Source of the DNA: UBA3478 sp049596955 | GTDB taxonomy: Bacteria; Bacteroidota; Bacteroidia; Flavobacteriales; Flavobacteriaceae | Direction of reading: 5' to 3' | Length of the DNA: 64,000 nt | Assembly: GCA_049596955.1 (NCBI GenBank) | Contig: JBMYMD010000001.1 | Location: 124,001-188,000 of the forward strand | Shown here: one piece after another, positions 34,599-46,000 of the stretch | Layout of the letters: each line of letters begins with the position of its first letter | Position numbering within the stretch: position 1 is the stretch's first letter | Translations under genes and position numbers: made by a program | The notes under the pieces: model-generated | What the model was told of the DNA's origin: nothing | The model's input: the letters and a program-made list of their open reading frames with translations, nothing else | Databases searched by the model: none

Positions 34599-34982
34599 TT
34601 AAAAATTCCAAGCTAGAAATGAATTTTTAAACACTTCGTAAATATAAGTTGCTTCAATTAACAATAAGACAACTAAATAGGATACCAAAAAGAATGGAGT
34701 CCATACGACCGTTCTTCTCAACGATGCTTTTTCATCTCTTAAGTGCATGAAATCCCACGCGATATAATAGGCCTTTACTATTGTTAAAATGATAAAAATC
34801 CAGTTGATTCTTTTGATACCAAATAAATAGAAATCAGTGAGTATACTGGGTTTAATAATACCCAGTGCCACCTCTACTGTGGTAACAATACTTAAAAATA
34901 TAAGTACGCCCCAGATTTTTTGAACATTATTTTGGAAGGTTAGTAACCCTCTGAAAATACTTAATTTGTGCTCGTGTGCCAT
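34599..34982 (-). CDS. Cytochrome c oxidase subunit IV-type small membrane protein
   Basis: The 127-residue protein has three helices (VLIFLSIVTTVEVALGI, WIFIILTIVKAYYIAWDFMHL, WTPFFLVSYLVVLLLIEATYIYEVF). The pattern KAYYIAWDFMHLRDE is the signature of the prokaryotic COX IV (CyoD/CtaF-like) family. It lies 20 bases downstream of a subunit III gene. Confidence 0.88.
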   Translation of the reverse strand: MAHEHKLSIFRGLLTFQNNVQKIWGVLIFLSIVTTVEVALGIIKPSILTDFYLFGIKRINWIFIILTIVKAYYIAWDFMHLRDEKASLRRTVVWTPFFLVSYLVVLLLIEATYIYEVFKNSFLAWNF

Positions 34983-35001
34983 AATCTTTTTTGTTTACAA
35001 A

Positions 35002-35979
35002 TTAGACCAAGTAAAAGAAGGTAAATACAAATACCCAAACCAAATCTACAAAGTGCCAGTACAACCCAACCTTTTCAACCATCTCATAGTGACCTCTCTT
35101 TTCGTAGGTACCCATAAGAACATTGAAGAAAATGATAATGTTGATCACTACTCCAGAGAAAACGTGGAATCCGTGAAATCCAGTGATAAAGAAGAAGAAA
35201 TCAGCAAATAAACGGCTACCGTACTCATTTCGAATAAGGTTTGCTCCTTCAACTACACGCACCGCTTGAGTCAGACGACTCAAAGATTCTTCGCGACTCA
35301 AAACCGTCTTTTCTCCCTCTTCGTTGATTTGTTCTGTTCGTATTAAAATATTGTCATTGGCCTCAAAACCAGCTTTGACTTCGGCTAGTGAAAAGCTTGG
35401 CAATGATTCCCCTTCGGTATACCAAATTCCGCTTTGTCTAGTATGGTTTGCTCTTTCTGTTGGAATATCGGCAGCGAATGAACCTATTGCCATGCGCTCT
35501 CCTGAGGAGGCATCAACGAATTGTAAAATTCGGCCACCCTTAGTTTCTAAAGCTCCATAGTCTCCTCGAATAAAAGTAGCCCATTCCCATGCTTGTGAAC
35601 CGACAAAAATTAATCCGCCTATAATCGTTAGAAACATGTAGAATACAACTTTGGATTGTTTCATTTTATGCCCAGCATCTACGGCTAACACCATAGTCAC
35701 TGAAGACATGATTAAAACAAAGGTCATGAAAGCTACATAGTACATGGGATAATTACCATGAAAGAATGGTACGTGAGTGAAAACTTCATCCGCGATTGGC
35801 CAGGTTTCAATGAATTTGTATCTCGAAAATCCGTAAGCCGCAATAAAAGCTGAGAATGTCAATGCATCGGAAACGATGAAAAACCACATCATCATTTTTC
35901 CGTAGCTTGCTCTTAGAGGTTGGTCTCCTCCTCCATTCCATGAATCGCCAGTCGCTGTAACTGAATTTGAATGTTCCAT
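35002..35979 (-). CDS. ctaE: Cytochrome c oxidase subunit III, with an extra loop
   Basis: I take the ATG at 35979 (MEHSNSVTATGDSW), giving 325 residues; an open frame to 36099 would overlap the previous gene by 61 bases and adds unrelated sequence. Seven helices are seen, with subunit III marks FFFITGFHGFHVFSG and GLYWHFVDLVWVFVFTFFYL. About 110 polar residues (GDYGALETKGGRIL through RLTQAVRVVEG) are inserted between helices, probably as a periplasmic loop; this is seen in Bacteroidota. It belongs to the caa3/aa3-type oxidase whose subunits I and II are at 53839-56729. Confidence 0.9.
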   Translation of the reverse strand: MEHSNSVTATGDSWNGGGDQPLRASYGKMMMWFFIVSDALTFSAFIAAYGFSRYKFIETWPIADEVFTHVPFFHGNYPMYYVAFMTFVLIMSSVTMVLAVDAGHKMKQSKVVFYMFLTIIGGLIFVGSQAWEWATFIRGDYGALETKGGRILQFVDASSGERMAIGSFAADIPTERANHTRQSGIWYTEGESLPSFSLAEVKAGFEANDNILIRTEQINEEGEKTVLSREESLSRLTQAVRVVEGANLIRNEYGSRLFADFFFFITGFHGFHVFSGVVINIIIFFNVLMGTYEKRGHYEMVEKVGLYWHFVDLVWVFVFTFFYLV

Positions 35980-36038
35980 ATTCCAGATTAGGTTATTATT
36001 GCTCGCAAATTTACACCTTTGTGAACAATACAAAAATT

Positions 36039-36626
36039 TTAGTTCACCAAATACATAAAGAGAATTAAATAAATCCACAATGCCCCTAGAAAATGCCAAA
36101 AGGTGGCACTCAATTCAAACCCTATTTTATCGGTTGAACTGTACTTTTGCTTAAAGGTCTTGAAGAGCACTATTGACAGTGAAATAAGGCCCGCAAACAA
36201 GTGTACAAGGTGAACAAAAGCTATTAAAAAAACAAAGGACATTTTTATACTCGAAGTGGGTCCAGTAAAGTAATATCCATTTTGAATCATTTGAGAAAAT
36301 CCAACAAACTGAAACAAAACAAAGACCAAGGCTAAAACAAATGTGGCAACTAAAGCCAAAAATGTTTTTTGTAACTCATCTTTCTTTAATTGTTTTGAGG
36401 CAAAAATGTAGGTTAAACTCGATAAAACAATGACAATACTGCTCCACAAAAACGCCTGTGGCAACTCCATAGAGGAGACCCAATCTTTGCGTTTACTGCT
36501 GACAATATATGCGCTAGTCCAACCCGCAAAGCCCATAACTAAGCTGACTAAACCAAACCACAACAGCATCTTTTTTGAGCGGTTTTCTTTTTGTTTATAC
36601 TCTAATTCTAACGATTTTTTTTCCAT
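36039..36626 (-). CDS. Second cytochrome c oxidase subunit III-type protein
   Basis: The 195-residue protein has five helices. AFVHLVHLFAGLISLSIVLF and ATFWHFLGALWIYLILFMYLV are subunit III marks. It is shorter than the next gene's product and lacks the loop. Bacteroidota often carry two such genes in a row; whether both are in one enzyme is not known. It lies 9 bases after haem O synthase. Confidence 0.88.
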   Translation of the reverse strand: MEKKSLELEYKQKENRSKKMLLWFGLVSLVMGFAGWTSAYIVSSKRKDWVSSMELPQAFLWSSIVIVLSSLTYIFASKQLKKDELQKTFLALVATFVLALVFVLFQFVGFSQMIQNGYYFTGPTSSIKMSFVFLIAFVHLVHLFAGLISLSIVLFKTFKQKYSSTDKIGFELSATFWHFLGALWIYLILFMYLVN

Positions 36627-36635
36627 AGCTTTCTT

Positions 36636-37511
36636 TTATACTAAAGCATCTATTACATAGATAACTTGAATGAGTGTTATATAGATCACTGAATGCAACA
36701 TCAATTTTCGTGCAAAGATAGTCTCTTGAAATCGATAGAGCTGCAACGCAGGATACAACATGAATAATCCGAGCAATAAAACACATAACATGGCGGGTAA
36801 TGACAAAATCAACCTACCTGTAAATCCAAAGTAGGGAATAATAGAGCTCAAGATAGTCCAGAAGGTGTAGTAAATGATTTGAAGTGCAGTACTTTGATCT
36901 TTTTTCAAGGTAGGTAGCATTTTAAAACCGCCCGCTTTATAATCTTCATCTAACATCCAACCTAGGGCCCAAAAATGTGGGAACTGCCAAAAAAACTGAA
37001 TCATAAATAAGGTGCCGGTTTCAATTCCAAAATCATCAGTTACAGCTACCCATCCAAGCATAAAGGGTATAGCCCCAGGAATAGCTCCTACAAAAACGGC
37101 TAAGGGTGTTTTGGTCTTTAATGGAGTGTAAAACAAGACGTATAGAGCGGTAGACAATAAACCAAAAAAAGCTGTTTGTCCGTTGAGATAATAAAGATGA
37201 AAAGCCCCTAAAAGTGTAAAGAAAATAGCTATAAATAAAGCTGTATTAGGATGCACTCTTCCTTTGGGTAGTGGACGATTCGAGGTCCGCTGCATTTTGG
37301 CATCGAGTTGAATTTCAATAACCTGATTGTAAATATTTGAAGCAGCTACGAGAAAAAAACCTCCTGCTAGTAGAAGATAGATTTCAAATGCGTCGATGTT
37401 ATAAGCTGCGAGAAGATATCCGGCCAGTGAAGAAAAAACAACGCTAAAAGCAAGTCTAATCTTAGTAAGAGCTTTAAAATCACTCCATGTTAAGGATACT
37501 AAATTGTTCAA
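36636..37511 (-). CDS. ctaB: Protohaem IX farnesyltransferase (haem O synthase)
   Basis: This UbiA-family enzyme of 291 residues adds a farnesyl group to haem b for the oxidase. The prenyl-diphosphate Asp-rich motif is AASNIYNQVIEIQLDAKMQRTSNRPLPKGR (first segment N-x-x-x-D-x-x-x-D with R-T-x-x-R-P-L). The second motif is GWMLDEDYKAGGFKMLP. About nine helices. It is the first gene of the 37511-34599 operon, with a good promoter just upstream. Confidence 0.95.
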   Translation of the reverse strand: MNNLVSLTWSDFKALTKIRLAFSVVFSSLAGYLLAAYNIDAFEIYLLLAGGFFLVAASNIYNQVIEIQLDAKMQRTSNRPLPKGRVHPNTALFIAIFFTLLGAFHLYYLNGQTAFFGLLSTALYVLFYTPLKTKTPLAVFVGAIPGAIPFMLGWVAVTDDFGIETGTLFMIQFFWQFPHFWALGWMLDEDYKAGGFKMLPTLKKDQSTALQIIYYTFWTILSSIIPYFGFTGRLILSLPAMLCVLLLGLFMLYPALQLYRFQETIFARKLMLHSVIYITLIQVIYVIDALV

Positions 37512-37540
37512 GATATTTTCTTTCTTCTCGATTTAAGGCG

Positions 37541-37573
37541 CAAAGATAAGGTTCGTATATTGTAGAATACAAA
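37541..37573 (-). promoter_or_regulatory. Full Bacteroidota promoter for the ctaB-cox operon
   Basis: On the minus strand a TTTG (37570-37573) is followed after 21 bases by TATCTTTG (37541-37548). Both elements and spacing match the Bacteroidota -33/-7 consensus, 30 bases before the ctaB ATG. The divergent MBL gene starts at 37582, so the regulatory regions overlap. Confidence 0.65.
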
Positions 37574-37581
37574 AGAAAACT

Positions 37582-38439
37582 ATGAAAACTCTATTGAAAT
37601 TAACCTTGCTTCTTATTTCTCTAAGCACTTGGAGTCAAGAAGTTGAAATTAAAATTGAACAACTCAGTACATCAATATATATGCTTGAAGGACGGGGCGG
37701 AAATATTGGCTTGTTTGAATCCTCAGACTACCTCGTTATGATCGATTCTCAATTTGCCAATATTAGTGAAGCCATCAAAGCGAAAATTGAAACAATAAGC
37801 GATAAGCCCATAGCTTTTTTAATCAATACACATATGCACGGAGATCACACTGGAGGAAATGCCAATTTTAAAAATCAAGGTGCACAAATCATCGCTCATG
37901 AAAATGTATACCTCAAATTGAAAGAGCAAGAAAAAATAGAAGCCCTTCCCAAAATCGGGTACGCCGAACAGATGAATTTGTATGAATTAGACGAGACTCT
38001 GCTCATTCTTCATTTGGATAATGCGCATACCGATGGAGATAGCGCTATTTATTTTGTAAATCAAGACATACTGCACATGGGTGATACCTACTTGGCGAAT
38101 AGATACCCTTATATTGATATCGCCAACGGAGGCAGCATTGATGGATACCTAAAAGCACACCAAGATATAATTGCGCTAATAACTGATGAAACCAAAATTA
38201 TTCCTGGACACGGACAAATCTCATCTAAAAAAGAACTAGAGGAGTACACCACTATTCTAACCGAAATCAAAAATCGTATTCAAACTCAATTAGACAACGG
38301 CAAATCTGAAGACGAGGTCGCTAATGATCAAACGCTCACAGCTAAGTACGATAATCCGATGGGGAATTTCTTTATAAATCCTGAACGCCTGAGGAGAAGT
38401 ATTTATAAAAGTTTATTACAAAAAAAAACCAAGTCCTAG
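37582..38439 (+). CDS. Exported MBL-fold metallo-hydrolase
   Basis: The 285-residue protein has a signal peptide (LLKLTLLLISLSTWSQ). The di-zinc site is T-H84-M-H86-G-D88-H89-T, with NAHTDGDSAIYF and IPGHGQIS as later ligands. It resembles the subgroup of periplasmic MBL hydrolases (beta-lactamase-like and lactonase-like). No substrate is evident. It is divergent from ctaB and ends at a bidirectional terminator. Confidence 0.88.
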   Translation: MKTLLKLTLLLISLSTWSQEVEIKIEQLSTSIYMLEGRGGNIGLFESSDYLVMIDSQFANISEAIKAKIETISDKPIAFLINTHMHGDHTGGNANFKNQGAQIIAHENVYLKLKEQEKIEALPKIGYAEQMNLYELDETLLILHLDNAHTDGDSAIYFVNQDILHMGDTYLANRYPYIDIANGGSIDGYLKAHQDIIALITDETKIIPGHGQISSKKELEEYTTILTEIKNRIQTQLDNGKSEDEVANDQTLTAKYDNPMGNFFINPERLRRSIYKSLLQKKTKS

Positions 38440-38458
38440 AGACTTGGTTTTGATTTTA
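38427..38458. terminator. Bidirectional terminator between the MBL gene and tonB
   Basis: AACCAAGTC (38427-38435) pairs with GACTTGGTT (38441-38449) around CTAGA. There is an A-tract on the left and a T-tract on the right, so it can serve both convergent genes. Confidence 0.8.
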
Positions 38459-39160
38459 TTGTAATCTAAATGTGATTGGAATACTGAACGGCACCTTTAC
38501 TGGTCTTCCTCTCTGTTTTCCAGGAGTCATATTTGGAAGCTTGTTGATAATTCTCAACGCTTCAGCTTCTAGATTCTTGTCTGGACCTCTCATTCGAATT
38601 CCACCGATACTCCCGTCTTTTTGAATAACAAACATCACATTCACTCTTCCTTGAACACCCATTTCTTGTGCGATTTCTGGATAACGGAAGTTTTTTCTTA
38701 TGTGCTTTTGCATCATTTCTTGGAAGCATGCTTTTTTATTACTTGCACCCTCACAACCGGGAAAAACAGGAACATCTTCAATTACAGCAAAAGGCACAGT
38801 AATGTCTTCGTCGATTTCTTCAACTTCAACATCTTCTATTTCAATAACCTCTTCTTCTTGAGAAGTCTCAGTTGATTCGATTACAGTTTCTTCAACCTCT
38901 TCTTCATCTTCTACAACCTCAATGACCTCAGGAGCTGCAGGAGGTGGAGGTGGAGGTGGAGTTTTGATTTGTTCTGTCATCGGCACTTCCTCATCTAATT
39001 GATCTTCTACATTAAGAGCAATGTCATAATCATTCGTCTTATCGTATTTTTTGTATTCTAAAGCTCTCCAAACAACAAGCATTACAACAGCCAAACCTAT
39101 CACAAAATACAAGCTACTGTTTTGATTGATGTCTGCTTTCGGATTCTTTTTCAGTTCCAT
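38456..39160 (-). CDS. TonB energy-transducing protein (Bacteroidota type)
   Basis: The 234-residue protein has one N-terminal helix (SLYFVIGLAVVMLVVW). A proline run (TPPPPPPPAAPEV) precedes an acidic linker. The C-terminal TonB domain has VPVFPGCEGASNKKACFQEMM, FRYPEIAQEMGVQGRVNVMFVI and the terminal VPFSIPITFRLQ. It carries proton-motive energy to TonB-dependent outer-membrane receptors. The two Cys of CEG...ACF are usual in this branch. No exbBD is nearby. Confidence 0.94.
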   Translation of the reverse strand: MELKKNPKADINQNSSLYFVIGLAVVMLVVWRALEYKKYDKTNDYDIALNVEDQLDEEVPMTEQIKTPPPPPPPAAPEVIEVVEDEEEVEETVIESTETSQEEEVIEIEDVEVEEIDEDITVPFAVIEDVPVFPGCEGASNKKACFQEMMQKHIRKNFRYPEIAQEMGVQGRVNVMFVIQKDGSIGGIRMRGPDKNLEAEALRIINKLPNMTPGKQRGRPVKVPFSIPITFRLQ

Positions 39161-39221
39161 AATAGTCTATTTGATAAACGCTAATTTAATTATTAATTCT
39201 AAAAGTGCTATAAATATTTGA

Positions 39222-39644
39222 CTAATTTAAGTGTCTATAGTACCAAGAGGTATACTTCAAAAATAATACCGCAAATAAAGTACCCGTTAAATTTGCCAAA
39301 ATATCATAGAACTCTGCTTGTCTTGAGGTAGTCAATTCTTGTTGTAAATATTCGATAAAGAGCCCATACGATGCTGCGAGAATTCCAATCAAAATGAGTT
39401 GTTTGACAGACAACGCCACACGCTTATACTCCATAAAACCAAGGGATAACAAAAAAGTAAAGCCAAAATAAAACAGAACGTGAACGACTTTATCAAAGCC
39501 TATAAACGATACTTCCGATGGCATGTCCCTTTCCAACTTCGTCAAACTCAAAATGGTTATTCCCAAAACCCAAAAAACAAAAGCTAATCTAAACTTAAAC
39601 TTTAGAATTTTATCCACCGATGATGGTTTTGTAGGCTTCTGCAT
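39222..39644 (-). CDS. VanZ-family membrane protein
   Basis: The 140-residue protein has four helices. VanZ-like marks are GFDKVVHVLFYFGFTFLLSLGF and YGLFIEYLQQELTTSRQAEFYDILANLTGTLFAV, where the E-x-x-Q and D-x-x-x-N residues are conserved. The ATG at 39644 overlaps gcvH by 35 bases; a GTG at 39617 is an alternative. Function in this lineage is unknown. Confidence 0.85.
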   Translation of the reverse strand: MQKPTKPSSVDKILKFKFRLAFVFWVLGITILSLTKLERDMPSEVSFIGFDKVVHVLFYFGFTFLLSLGFMEYKRVALSVKQLILIGILAASYGLFIEYLQQELTTSRQAEFYDILANLTGTLFAVLFLKYTSWYYRHLN

Positions 39645-39990
39645 CCAATAAGTCAGTGATTTCTTCTAAATCTGAAAGTTGAACTTTTACCATCCAACCT
39701 TCTCCGTAAGGATCTGAATTGACGAGTTCAGGCTCGTCATCCAATTTTTCATTGAATTCTGTGACGGTTCCACTTAAGGGCATAAAAAGGTCGGAGACGG
39801 TCTTAACAGCCTCAACCGTTCCAAAGACCTCATCTTTGGTAATGTCTTCATCAACAGTTTCCACTTCTACATATACGATATCGCCTAATTCGCCTTGAGC
39901 AAAATCTGTGATACCCACAATAGCTGTGTCGCCTTCTACACGAATCCATTCGTGATCTTTGGTGTATTTTAAATTTTCAGGTATGTTCAT
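39610..39990 (-). CDS. gcvH: Glycine cleavage system H protein
   Basis: At 126 residues it is full length. The lipoyl-Lys is K63 in VFGTVEAVKTVSDLFMPLSG; YTKDHEWIRVEGDTAIVGIT is the usual N-terminus. It shuttles the aminomethyl group between the P and T proteins in glycine breakdown. gcvP and gcvT are not in the window. It lies downstream of sprA, an arrangement I recall from other flavobacteria. Confidence 0.96.
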   Translation of the reverse strand: MNIPENLKYTKDHEWIRVEGDTAIVGITDFAQGELGDIVYVEVETVDEDITKDEVFGTVEAVKTVSDLFMPLSGTVTEFNEKLDDEPELVNSDPYGEGWMVKVQLSDLEEITDLLDAEAYKTIIGG

Positions 39991-40055
39991 TCAGTTCACA
40001 ATTTAGTTTTCTCAAATTTAAGTGAAAAGCAAACCATCTCAAAGCAGCTTTATCA

Positions 40056-43000
40056 TCATTCTCCAAAATTATATCGCAGTGAAAAACCAGAATTTATAGT
40101 CTGCTGAGGGAAGGCCGTTGACACCTTGAACTTGGAGAAGTTTTGATCGTAGAAAAAGAGGGCGTTAATATTTTTTGTAAGGGCGTAATCAGCACTTATT
40201 CTCGTAGAAAACAAACGTTGTCCTGATGTAATTTGTCGATTGTCAGAGGTAATACTTCTCAAGATTGTGATGTTGTCTCGAATAGAAATATCTGCCTTGA
40301 TGTTTAGATCTCCTTGAAACACTCGTCTACTCTCTCCAACCATTGAGCTGAATTGCAAGTCTTTTAAGCGGTATCCCAAACCTAAGGTCAATTCTGTACC
40401 GCTAATTTGGGTGAGTAAATTGTTGTCAAAACTAAGAGAATAGGCGCGATCTTTTTTGACTTCAGCTAATACACTCAGGCTGTTTTTCATTTCAAAATCG
40501 ACTCGAATCAATGGGTTGAATTGATCGTTTAAGACCACATTATTCATAATAAGTTCAGGTTTGATATCTTGATTCTCGATATTGTAAAGACCATCATTAC
40601 GGGATAGATTGGTCTGAAACGAGTTGATACTAAATGCAGATCTGTAGGCATGTGTCAGACTGAAACGCTGAAATTTCTCTTTAAACCAGTCGGAGTTCAT
40701 TAGGCCCGTATACTTTAAGGTCCAATTGGGGATGGGTAAAGATTTGAAAGTACTCAGATCCGAACTTTGGGTATCCGCTCCAGTGTAGGTCGCAAAAAAG
40801 GAATGAAACAATACGTCTTGACTCGTTTTGCCATATCGGCTGGGGAAACCATCTTCATCTCGTTCAATCGTACCATCCGATAAATTAGCAGCCAATCGAT
40901 TTGCAATAGCCAGCCTATTCTCTTTAAATTGCTGAAAAAGGGCGGAATCTTCTGCTGTATTAGACTCGCTAAAGGCCGTTCTAATCATGCTACTTGTAAT
41001 GCTAAAATTACCGTTTTCATTACCTAGGAGATTTACGTAATTAAAGGTGCCATCAGCTGCAGTATCTATTTGAAAGCGCTCTGCATAACTCGAATTGAAT
41101 CTGCGATCTGCAGCCAAATCAATGGTTAACGATCGACTGGGTTGAATGGTTGCCGCTAGTGTAGCCTGCGTATTTGTATTGTCTAAATATTGAGCGTTAA
41201 ACTCTTGAAAAGTGGTTAAATAACCGTTACGCGCAGCCTCAAAACGAACGTCCTGCTGTGATCCAAATACGAAGCCTAAACTCGGTTCTACTGTTCCCCA
41301 CAGCCCAATAGATTGGGTATATCCAGGAATGTATTTTCCTTTGTTTTCGGTAAAGCTAATCGAAGCTCTTTTGAGTGCGGTAAGTGCATCCTTAAATGTT
41401 TTTCCAACACCTTTTTTTGCTCCTCTATTCAACCCAAGAAATTGATACAGGCCTTGAAAATTGGCATTAATGACAAGTGATTGGGTATTTGCATTCTGCA
41501 CACTATTGATTTCACTTCCAGCGAATTGTCTAAGCGCTTCTCCTCCTCTTTGCCAATCAAAATTACTCGTATAGGTATACTGCGCACTCATAAACTTTAA
41601 GAATGGAATTTTATCGAATGGCAATTGGTAATTCAGTTGCATCTGCTGACTGTAACGGTTGGGCTCTCCTAAATCAAAAAATCCATCCCAAATTTGAGCA
41701 TCCTCATTGATTTCTTCAGCGTTTACAGAATCATCAGTTCTAAAATAGTTTCTGACAATACTATTTTGATTCGCACTAAAATTCACTTTGAGGGATTTGG
41801 CAATGTTATAATTTAAACTGTACTGCCAATTGAATTGATAATTTCGTTGTTGTAACAAAGGAAGGGCTAAGGCATCAACGCCAGGTTCTAAAACTTGACG
41901 ATAACGCTGTTGGTTAAAACTTCTTATCCAGTTACTTCTGAAACTAACCGATGAGGGCAATAAATTCAGATTCACTTCTTTTAACCACTTCCAATATTCA
42001 CTTTTCAAAATAGAATCGTTTTTAGCCAATGGAGCTATAGTAATTGGCTTGAAGCTGTGACTGTAAGATACAGAGGCATTTATGTTTTCATCGATTAAGT
42101 CCTCTATTTCAAAGTCCCTGTGATTGGTCTTGCTATGCGCAAAATTAAAGGTGAAATTCTCAATATCGAAAAAATTCGCTTTAGCCTCTGGGCCTCTCTC
42201 TTTACGCAAACCATTTAAAGAAACCGTGCGATTAAGCGTGTAATCTTCAGCCTGTTTTCGAATCTGTTCAGCTTCTTCTGTAGTAGCGGCAGCAGCAATT
42301 CGATCAGAAAGCTTCAAATCTTCATAAACTGGGTCGAATTCTGGAGTGACTAAACTTTTCGAAAATCCGTAATTCAATGGTATTCTAACATTCCACTTCG
42401 AAGGCAATAATTTTCCAGCATCCAATGAACTAACGACATCATATCGATTCATATCAGCCCTTGCTCTTTGATTTGGAGCTTGATTAATTCCACCAAATCC
42501 TGAAGTAGAGGTATTCCAGCTTGCGGTAACATTAGCTAAATCAGCCATATTGGCGTCCATAGCAGCAATTGCCGCCCAACCACCATCGTTATCGAAACCA
42601 GCTAAACGCAATTCATTAAACCAAACCTCAGCTCTTGCATACTGATCGTCTTGATTCAACACACCGATCATTAGCGCCCTAATACTTCCCAAAGAAGGAT
42701 TTCCTTTAATACCAATTCTCATGGTCCCTAGTGTACGGCTTTGATTTGCATTAACCTCAATCCATTCTCCTTCTATGTTTTCGAAATACCTGAGTTCATT
42801 TAAGGTTTGATTCGCTATGGCTTGAGATTTAATGCGTTTTAGATCATCAAAATTGATATCTAGATCATTTTCGTTGGGCCAAATCTCTTCAGCAGTAACA
42901 CTGCTGTAATTAGAAAACTTTAAAGGCAATTCAACCTGATAATAATTTTCAACAAAATCGGTGCCCAAGCGCACAAAACTTACAATAGGCAAGTCTTCAG

Positions 43001-46000
43001 CCAAATAATCGTTTTCAAAAATAGACTCCGCGTGCATAAACATTTTTAAACGTTTATATTGGCGCAAATCCAGGTTTACATTTTTAAACACTCCCCTAGC
43101 ATCTCCCGGTTCGAGCTGTTCCACTCTAAACGACAACGACTGCTCATTTTGACGTATAATGGTATTGTTGGTGTTGATTTGTTCCCGAACTACTCCTGGA
43201 GGAAGTGTATAAGGAATAGGAGTTCTATTGGCATTTTCTTCTACGTTTACAGTATTTACATCCACTAGCGTTCCGTCATCTTGATAGTTGGCATCTACTA
43301 AAGGCTGTAGACTTCGCGTATAATTTCTCCAATCTCCACGAACCAGATCCAAGGTAGCAAAGCGCAAAACAGTGGTCGAACTAAACCCTGTTAAATACAT
43401 ACGCAAGAAACTCATCGATCTGAAATCAGTGATCCCCCCTACTGCAGAATCAAATTCAGACAAAGGAATTTTATATTGAATCCAACGACGGTTAAGTTGT
43501 TGTCCATTAGGTAATAATTGAGTCTCACCTGCTCTAATATCGGTTACAAATCTGTCATTTATTGAAGTATTAGGTCCTATAGGAATGCGGTACTCAAAAT
43601 AAGCGTTGACTGTGTTCATCGTCAAATCTCGGTCTACATCTTCTACATCAGGTAAGGTTGTTGATCCTCGATCTGTGTTAGAAACTGCAGTAGGCGCGTT
43701 ACCCTCTGGATTATTGAAGTTGAAATAACGATTTAAAATACCCCCATCTCTATTGAGGTAGTATTCATAATTATCCAAAGCTGGGTCTTCTCCGGAATTA
43801 GATGTATATATCCCCGATTCTGATGCGTCTGCCAGACCATCATAACCCAAATCTTGAAGCTGCCTATTGCCATCATCTGCATCGAAAGCGTATACTAGGG
43901 ATTGTTTGTTAGGAACAACACCCCAACTGCTTGCTATACTGTTATTTAAGGCATCTTGCACTGCCAAACCGTTTTCGTATTGTTTTTGACCATCTTTCAA
44001 GATGTCTTCAGAAATATTACCAATGTTGAATACCAACTCCCCTGGAGTTTGGGTGATTCCATCAACATAAGGATCTAAAAGCCAAAACTGTATGTATTCT
44101 ATATTAGCCTGTTCAAAATTCGTAGTGTTTAAAGCCTTGGTTATTCCTCCCCATTTTTGATCGTCACTGCGCTGATCAAAATTTGGATCGTTGTTATACG
44201 GACCTTTCTCTTCCGGATAGTACACCAAATCCAAGGTGCTTTGTACTGTAGTTTGACCCTGAGCAATGTCGATTTGAGGGAAAATCTCGTCGATAAAAAT
44301 ACGTCTTGTCGCATTTGTTGAGATATCGTCCAGATTTAAAGAAGAAGGGCGTTGTGAGGTGTAAAAAATAGGATCAATAGAATACCAAGCCAATTTTGCC
44401 CGACCGTATCCGTTGCGCAAATTATTGGGGTCTGTGGGCCCTGATCCTTCTAGACCGTCTTGAAAATAAGCCAAAGGTGCCGATGACATAGACCAAGATT
44501 GCGCTCCTTTAATGTCTAAAAATGCTTGAGCTCCTTCAAAATCATCAATGTACGAAGTAGTCTCTCCATTAAAATCAGCAATTCTAGGTGCGTTAGGTCT
44601 TAAAGCGGCAAACTCTGCCCGAATAGAAACTTTAGAGGGCACCTCCGTTTCAACATTTGGAAATAAATTGGCGATTCGAGTTAAAATAGGAAGCTCAGTA
44701 CTGAACTGACCGTTAAATCCATAAACCGTATTGTTGACAGGCTCAACTCCAAAATTCGCTTTTTGAGTTAATGGTCGTTCACTTAAATTTAACCAGGTTG
44801 CTCCAATTCTCAGCTTATCATTGAATACATGGTCCACATTGACACCACTAAATCGCCTAGTTTGCTGACCAAATACAGCGTTGTCTTCAACACTTATTTG
44901 GATAGGCAAATTACTATTTTGAATACTCTGATCTAATATTTGAACAGTGCTAGCTTCATAATCAACAGTGTAATCAATTCCTTCTTGCAGAATTCGACTT
45001 CCAGCCGTAACCCGAACCGATCCTCTTGCCACGTTGAACGCTCCTATTGGAATTCCGGAAGAACCGGATTGACTTTTGTAACTTCCTTTGATTCGAAATC
45101 TATTCTTTTCTGCATTTTGAAGAGAAGCTGCTTTAGTCTTAGCATAAAGATCTCTAAAGACGAATTTGTCTTGATTGGGATTATATGATTGACTGTTTTC
45201 ATCCTCATAATTCTCTTCTTCTTGTGAGCGCAAGGATTCAAAGAGAAAAGATCCAAAGGGCTCCACCTTGGTAAAAAGAATTAATCCATTTTCTGAATCG
45301 ATGGTGACTCCTTCTAGATAATCAAAAAAGCCATCTCCTTTTTCCTGTAAATCCCGATAAATATTTAAGCGGTCAAAATTGAAAATATTGAGTAAACTGC
45401 GATCTGTGAATGCAGTTGGCCAAAAACTGCTCCCCTCTGCTGGTGTAATATAATTTCTCGGACTGGGATCGTTATAAAAAATTTGAACTTTGAAGTCTTC
45501 TTGAGTAAGTCCAAAAGCACCCGTAGCATAAATATTTTTCATCATCAAGTCCCAAATAGGATCATTGACATTTGTAATATTGCTCTTAAGCATCTTGACC
45601 ACAAGATTTTGATTGTCTGAAGGATTTAAATCGCCTGTAGGTATAGACGCTGTTCCATTGGCAAATTCTCCAACCTGGTACACTTCACCGTTATAGGTAT
45701 ATTGATAGGCGACTCCCAACACCTCATCGTTACTTAATTTTTGACGCAGAGAGATATACCCCAGCTGTTCATTGAGCTGATAGTCGCGACCAATCTCTAG
45801 TTTTCTAGCGTTCTCTAAATAACTGTAATCAAATCCTTGATTTATAGTGTATGAGGGGATATCAAATCCTTGCTCAACAGTGGCGATTGATCTGATGGCA
45901 CTAGTCAAATAAGTCGGAGCACCATTGTTTTCAGGATTGAATTTATTGGCCTTATTCTGCGGTAATCCTACTGCGGATTGCGGATTTAAAAAATCAGTCA

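Noticed and set aside
35980..36099. N-terminal extension of the subunit III gene
   Set aside because: It overlaps the upstream gene and has no subunit III character; the ATG at 35979 gives the usual start.
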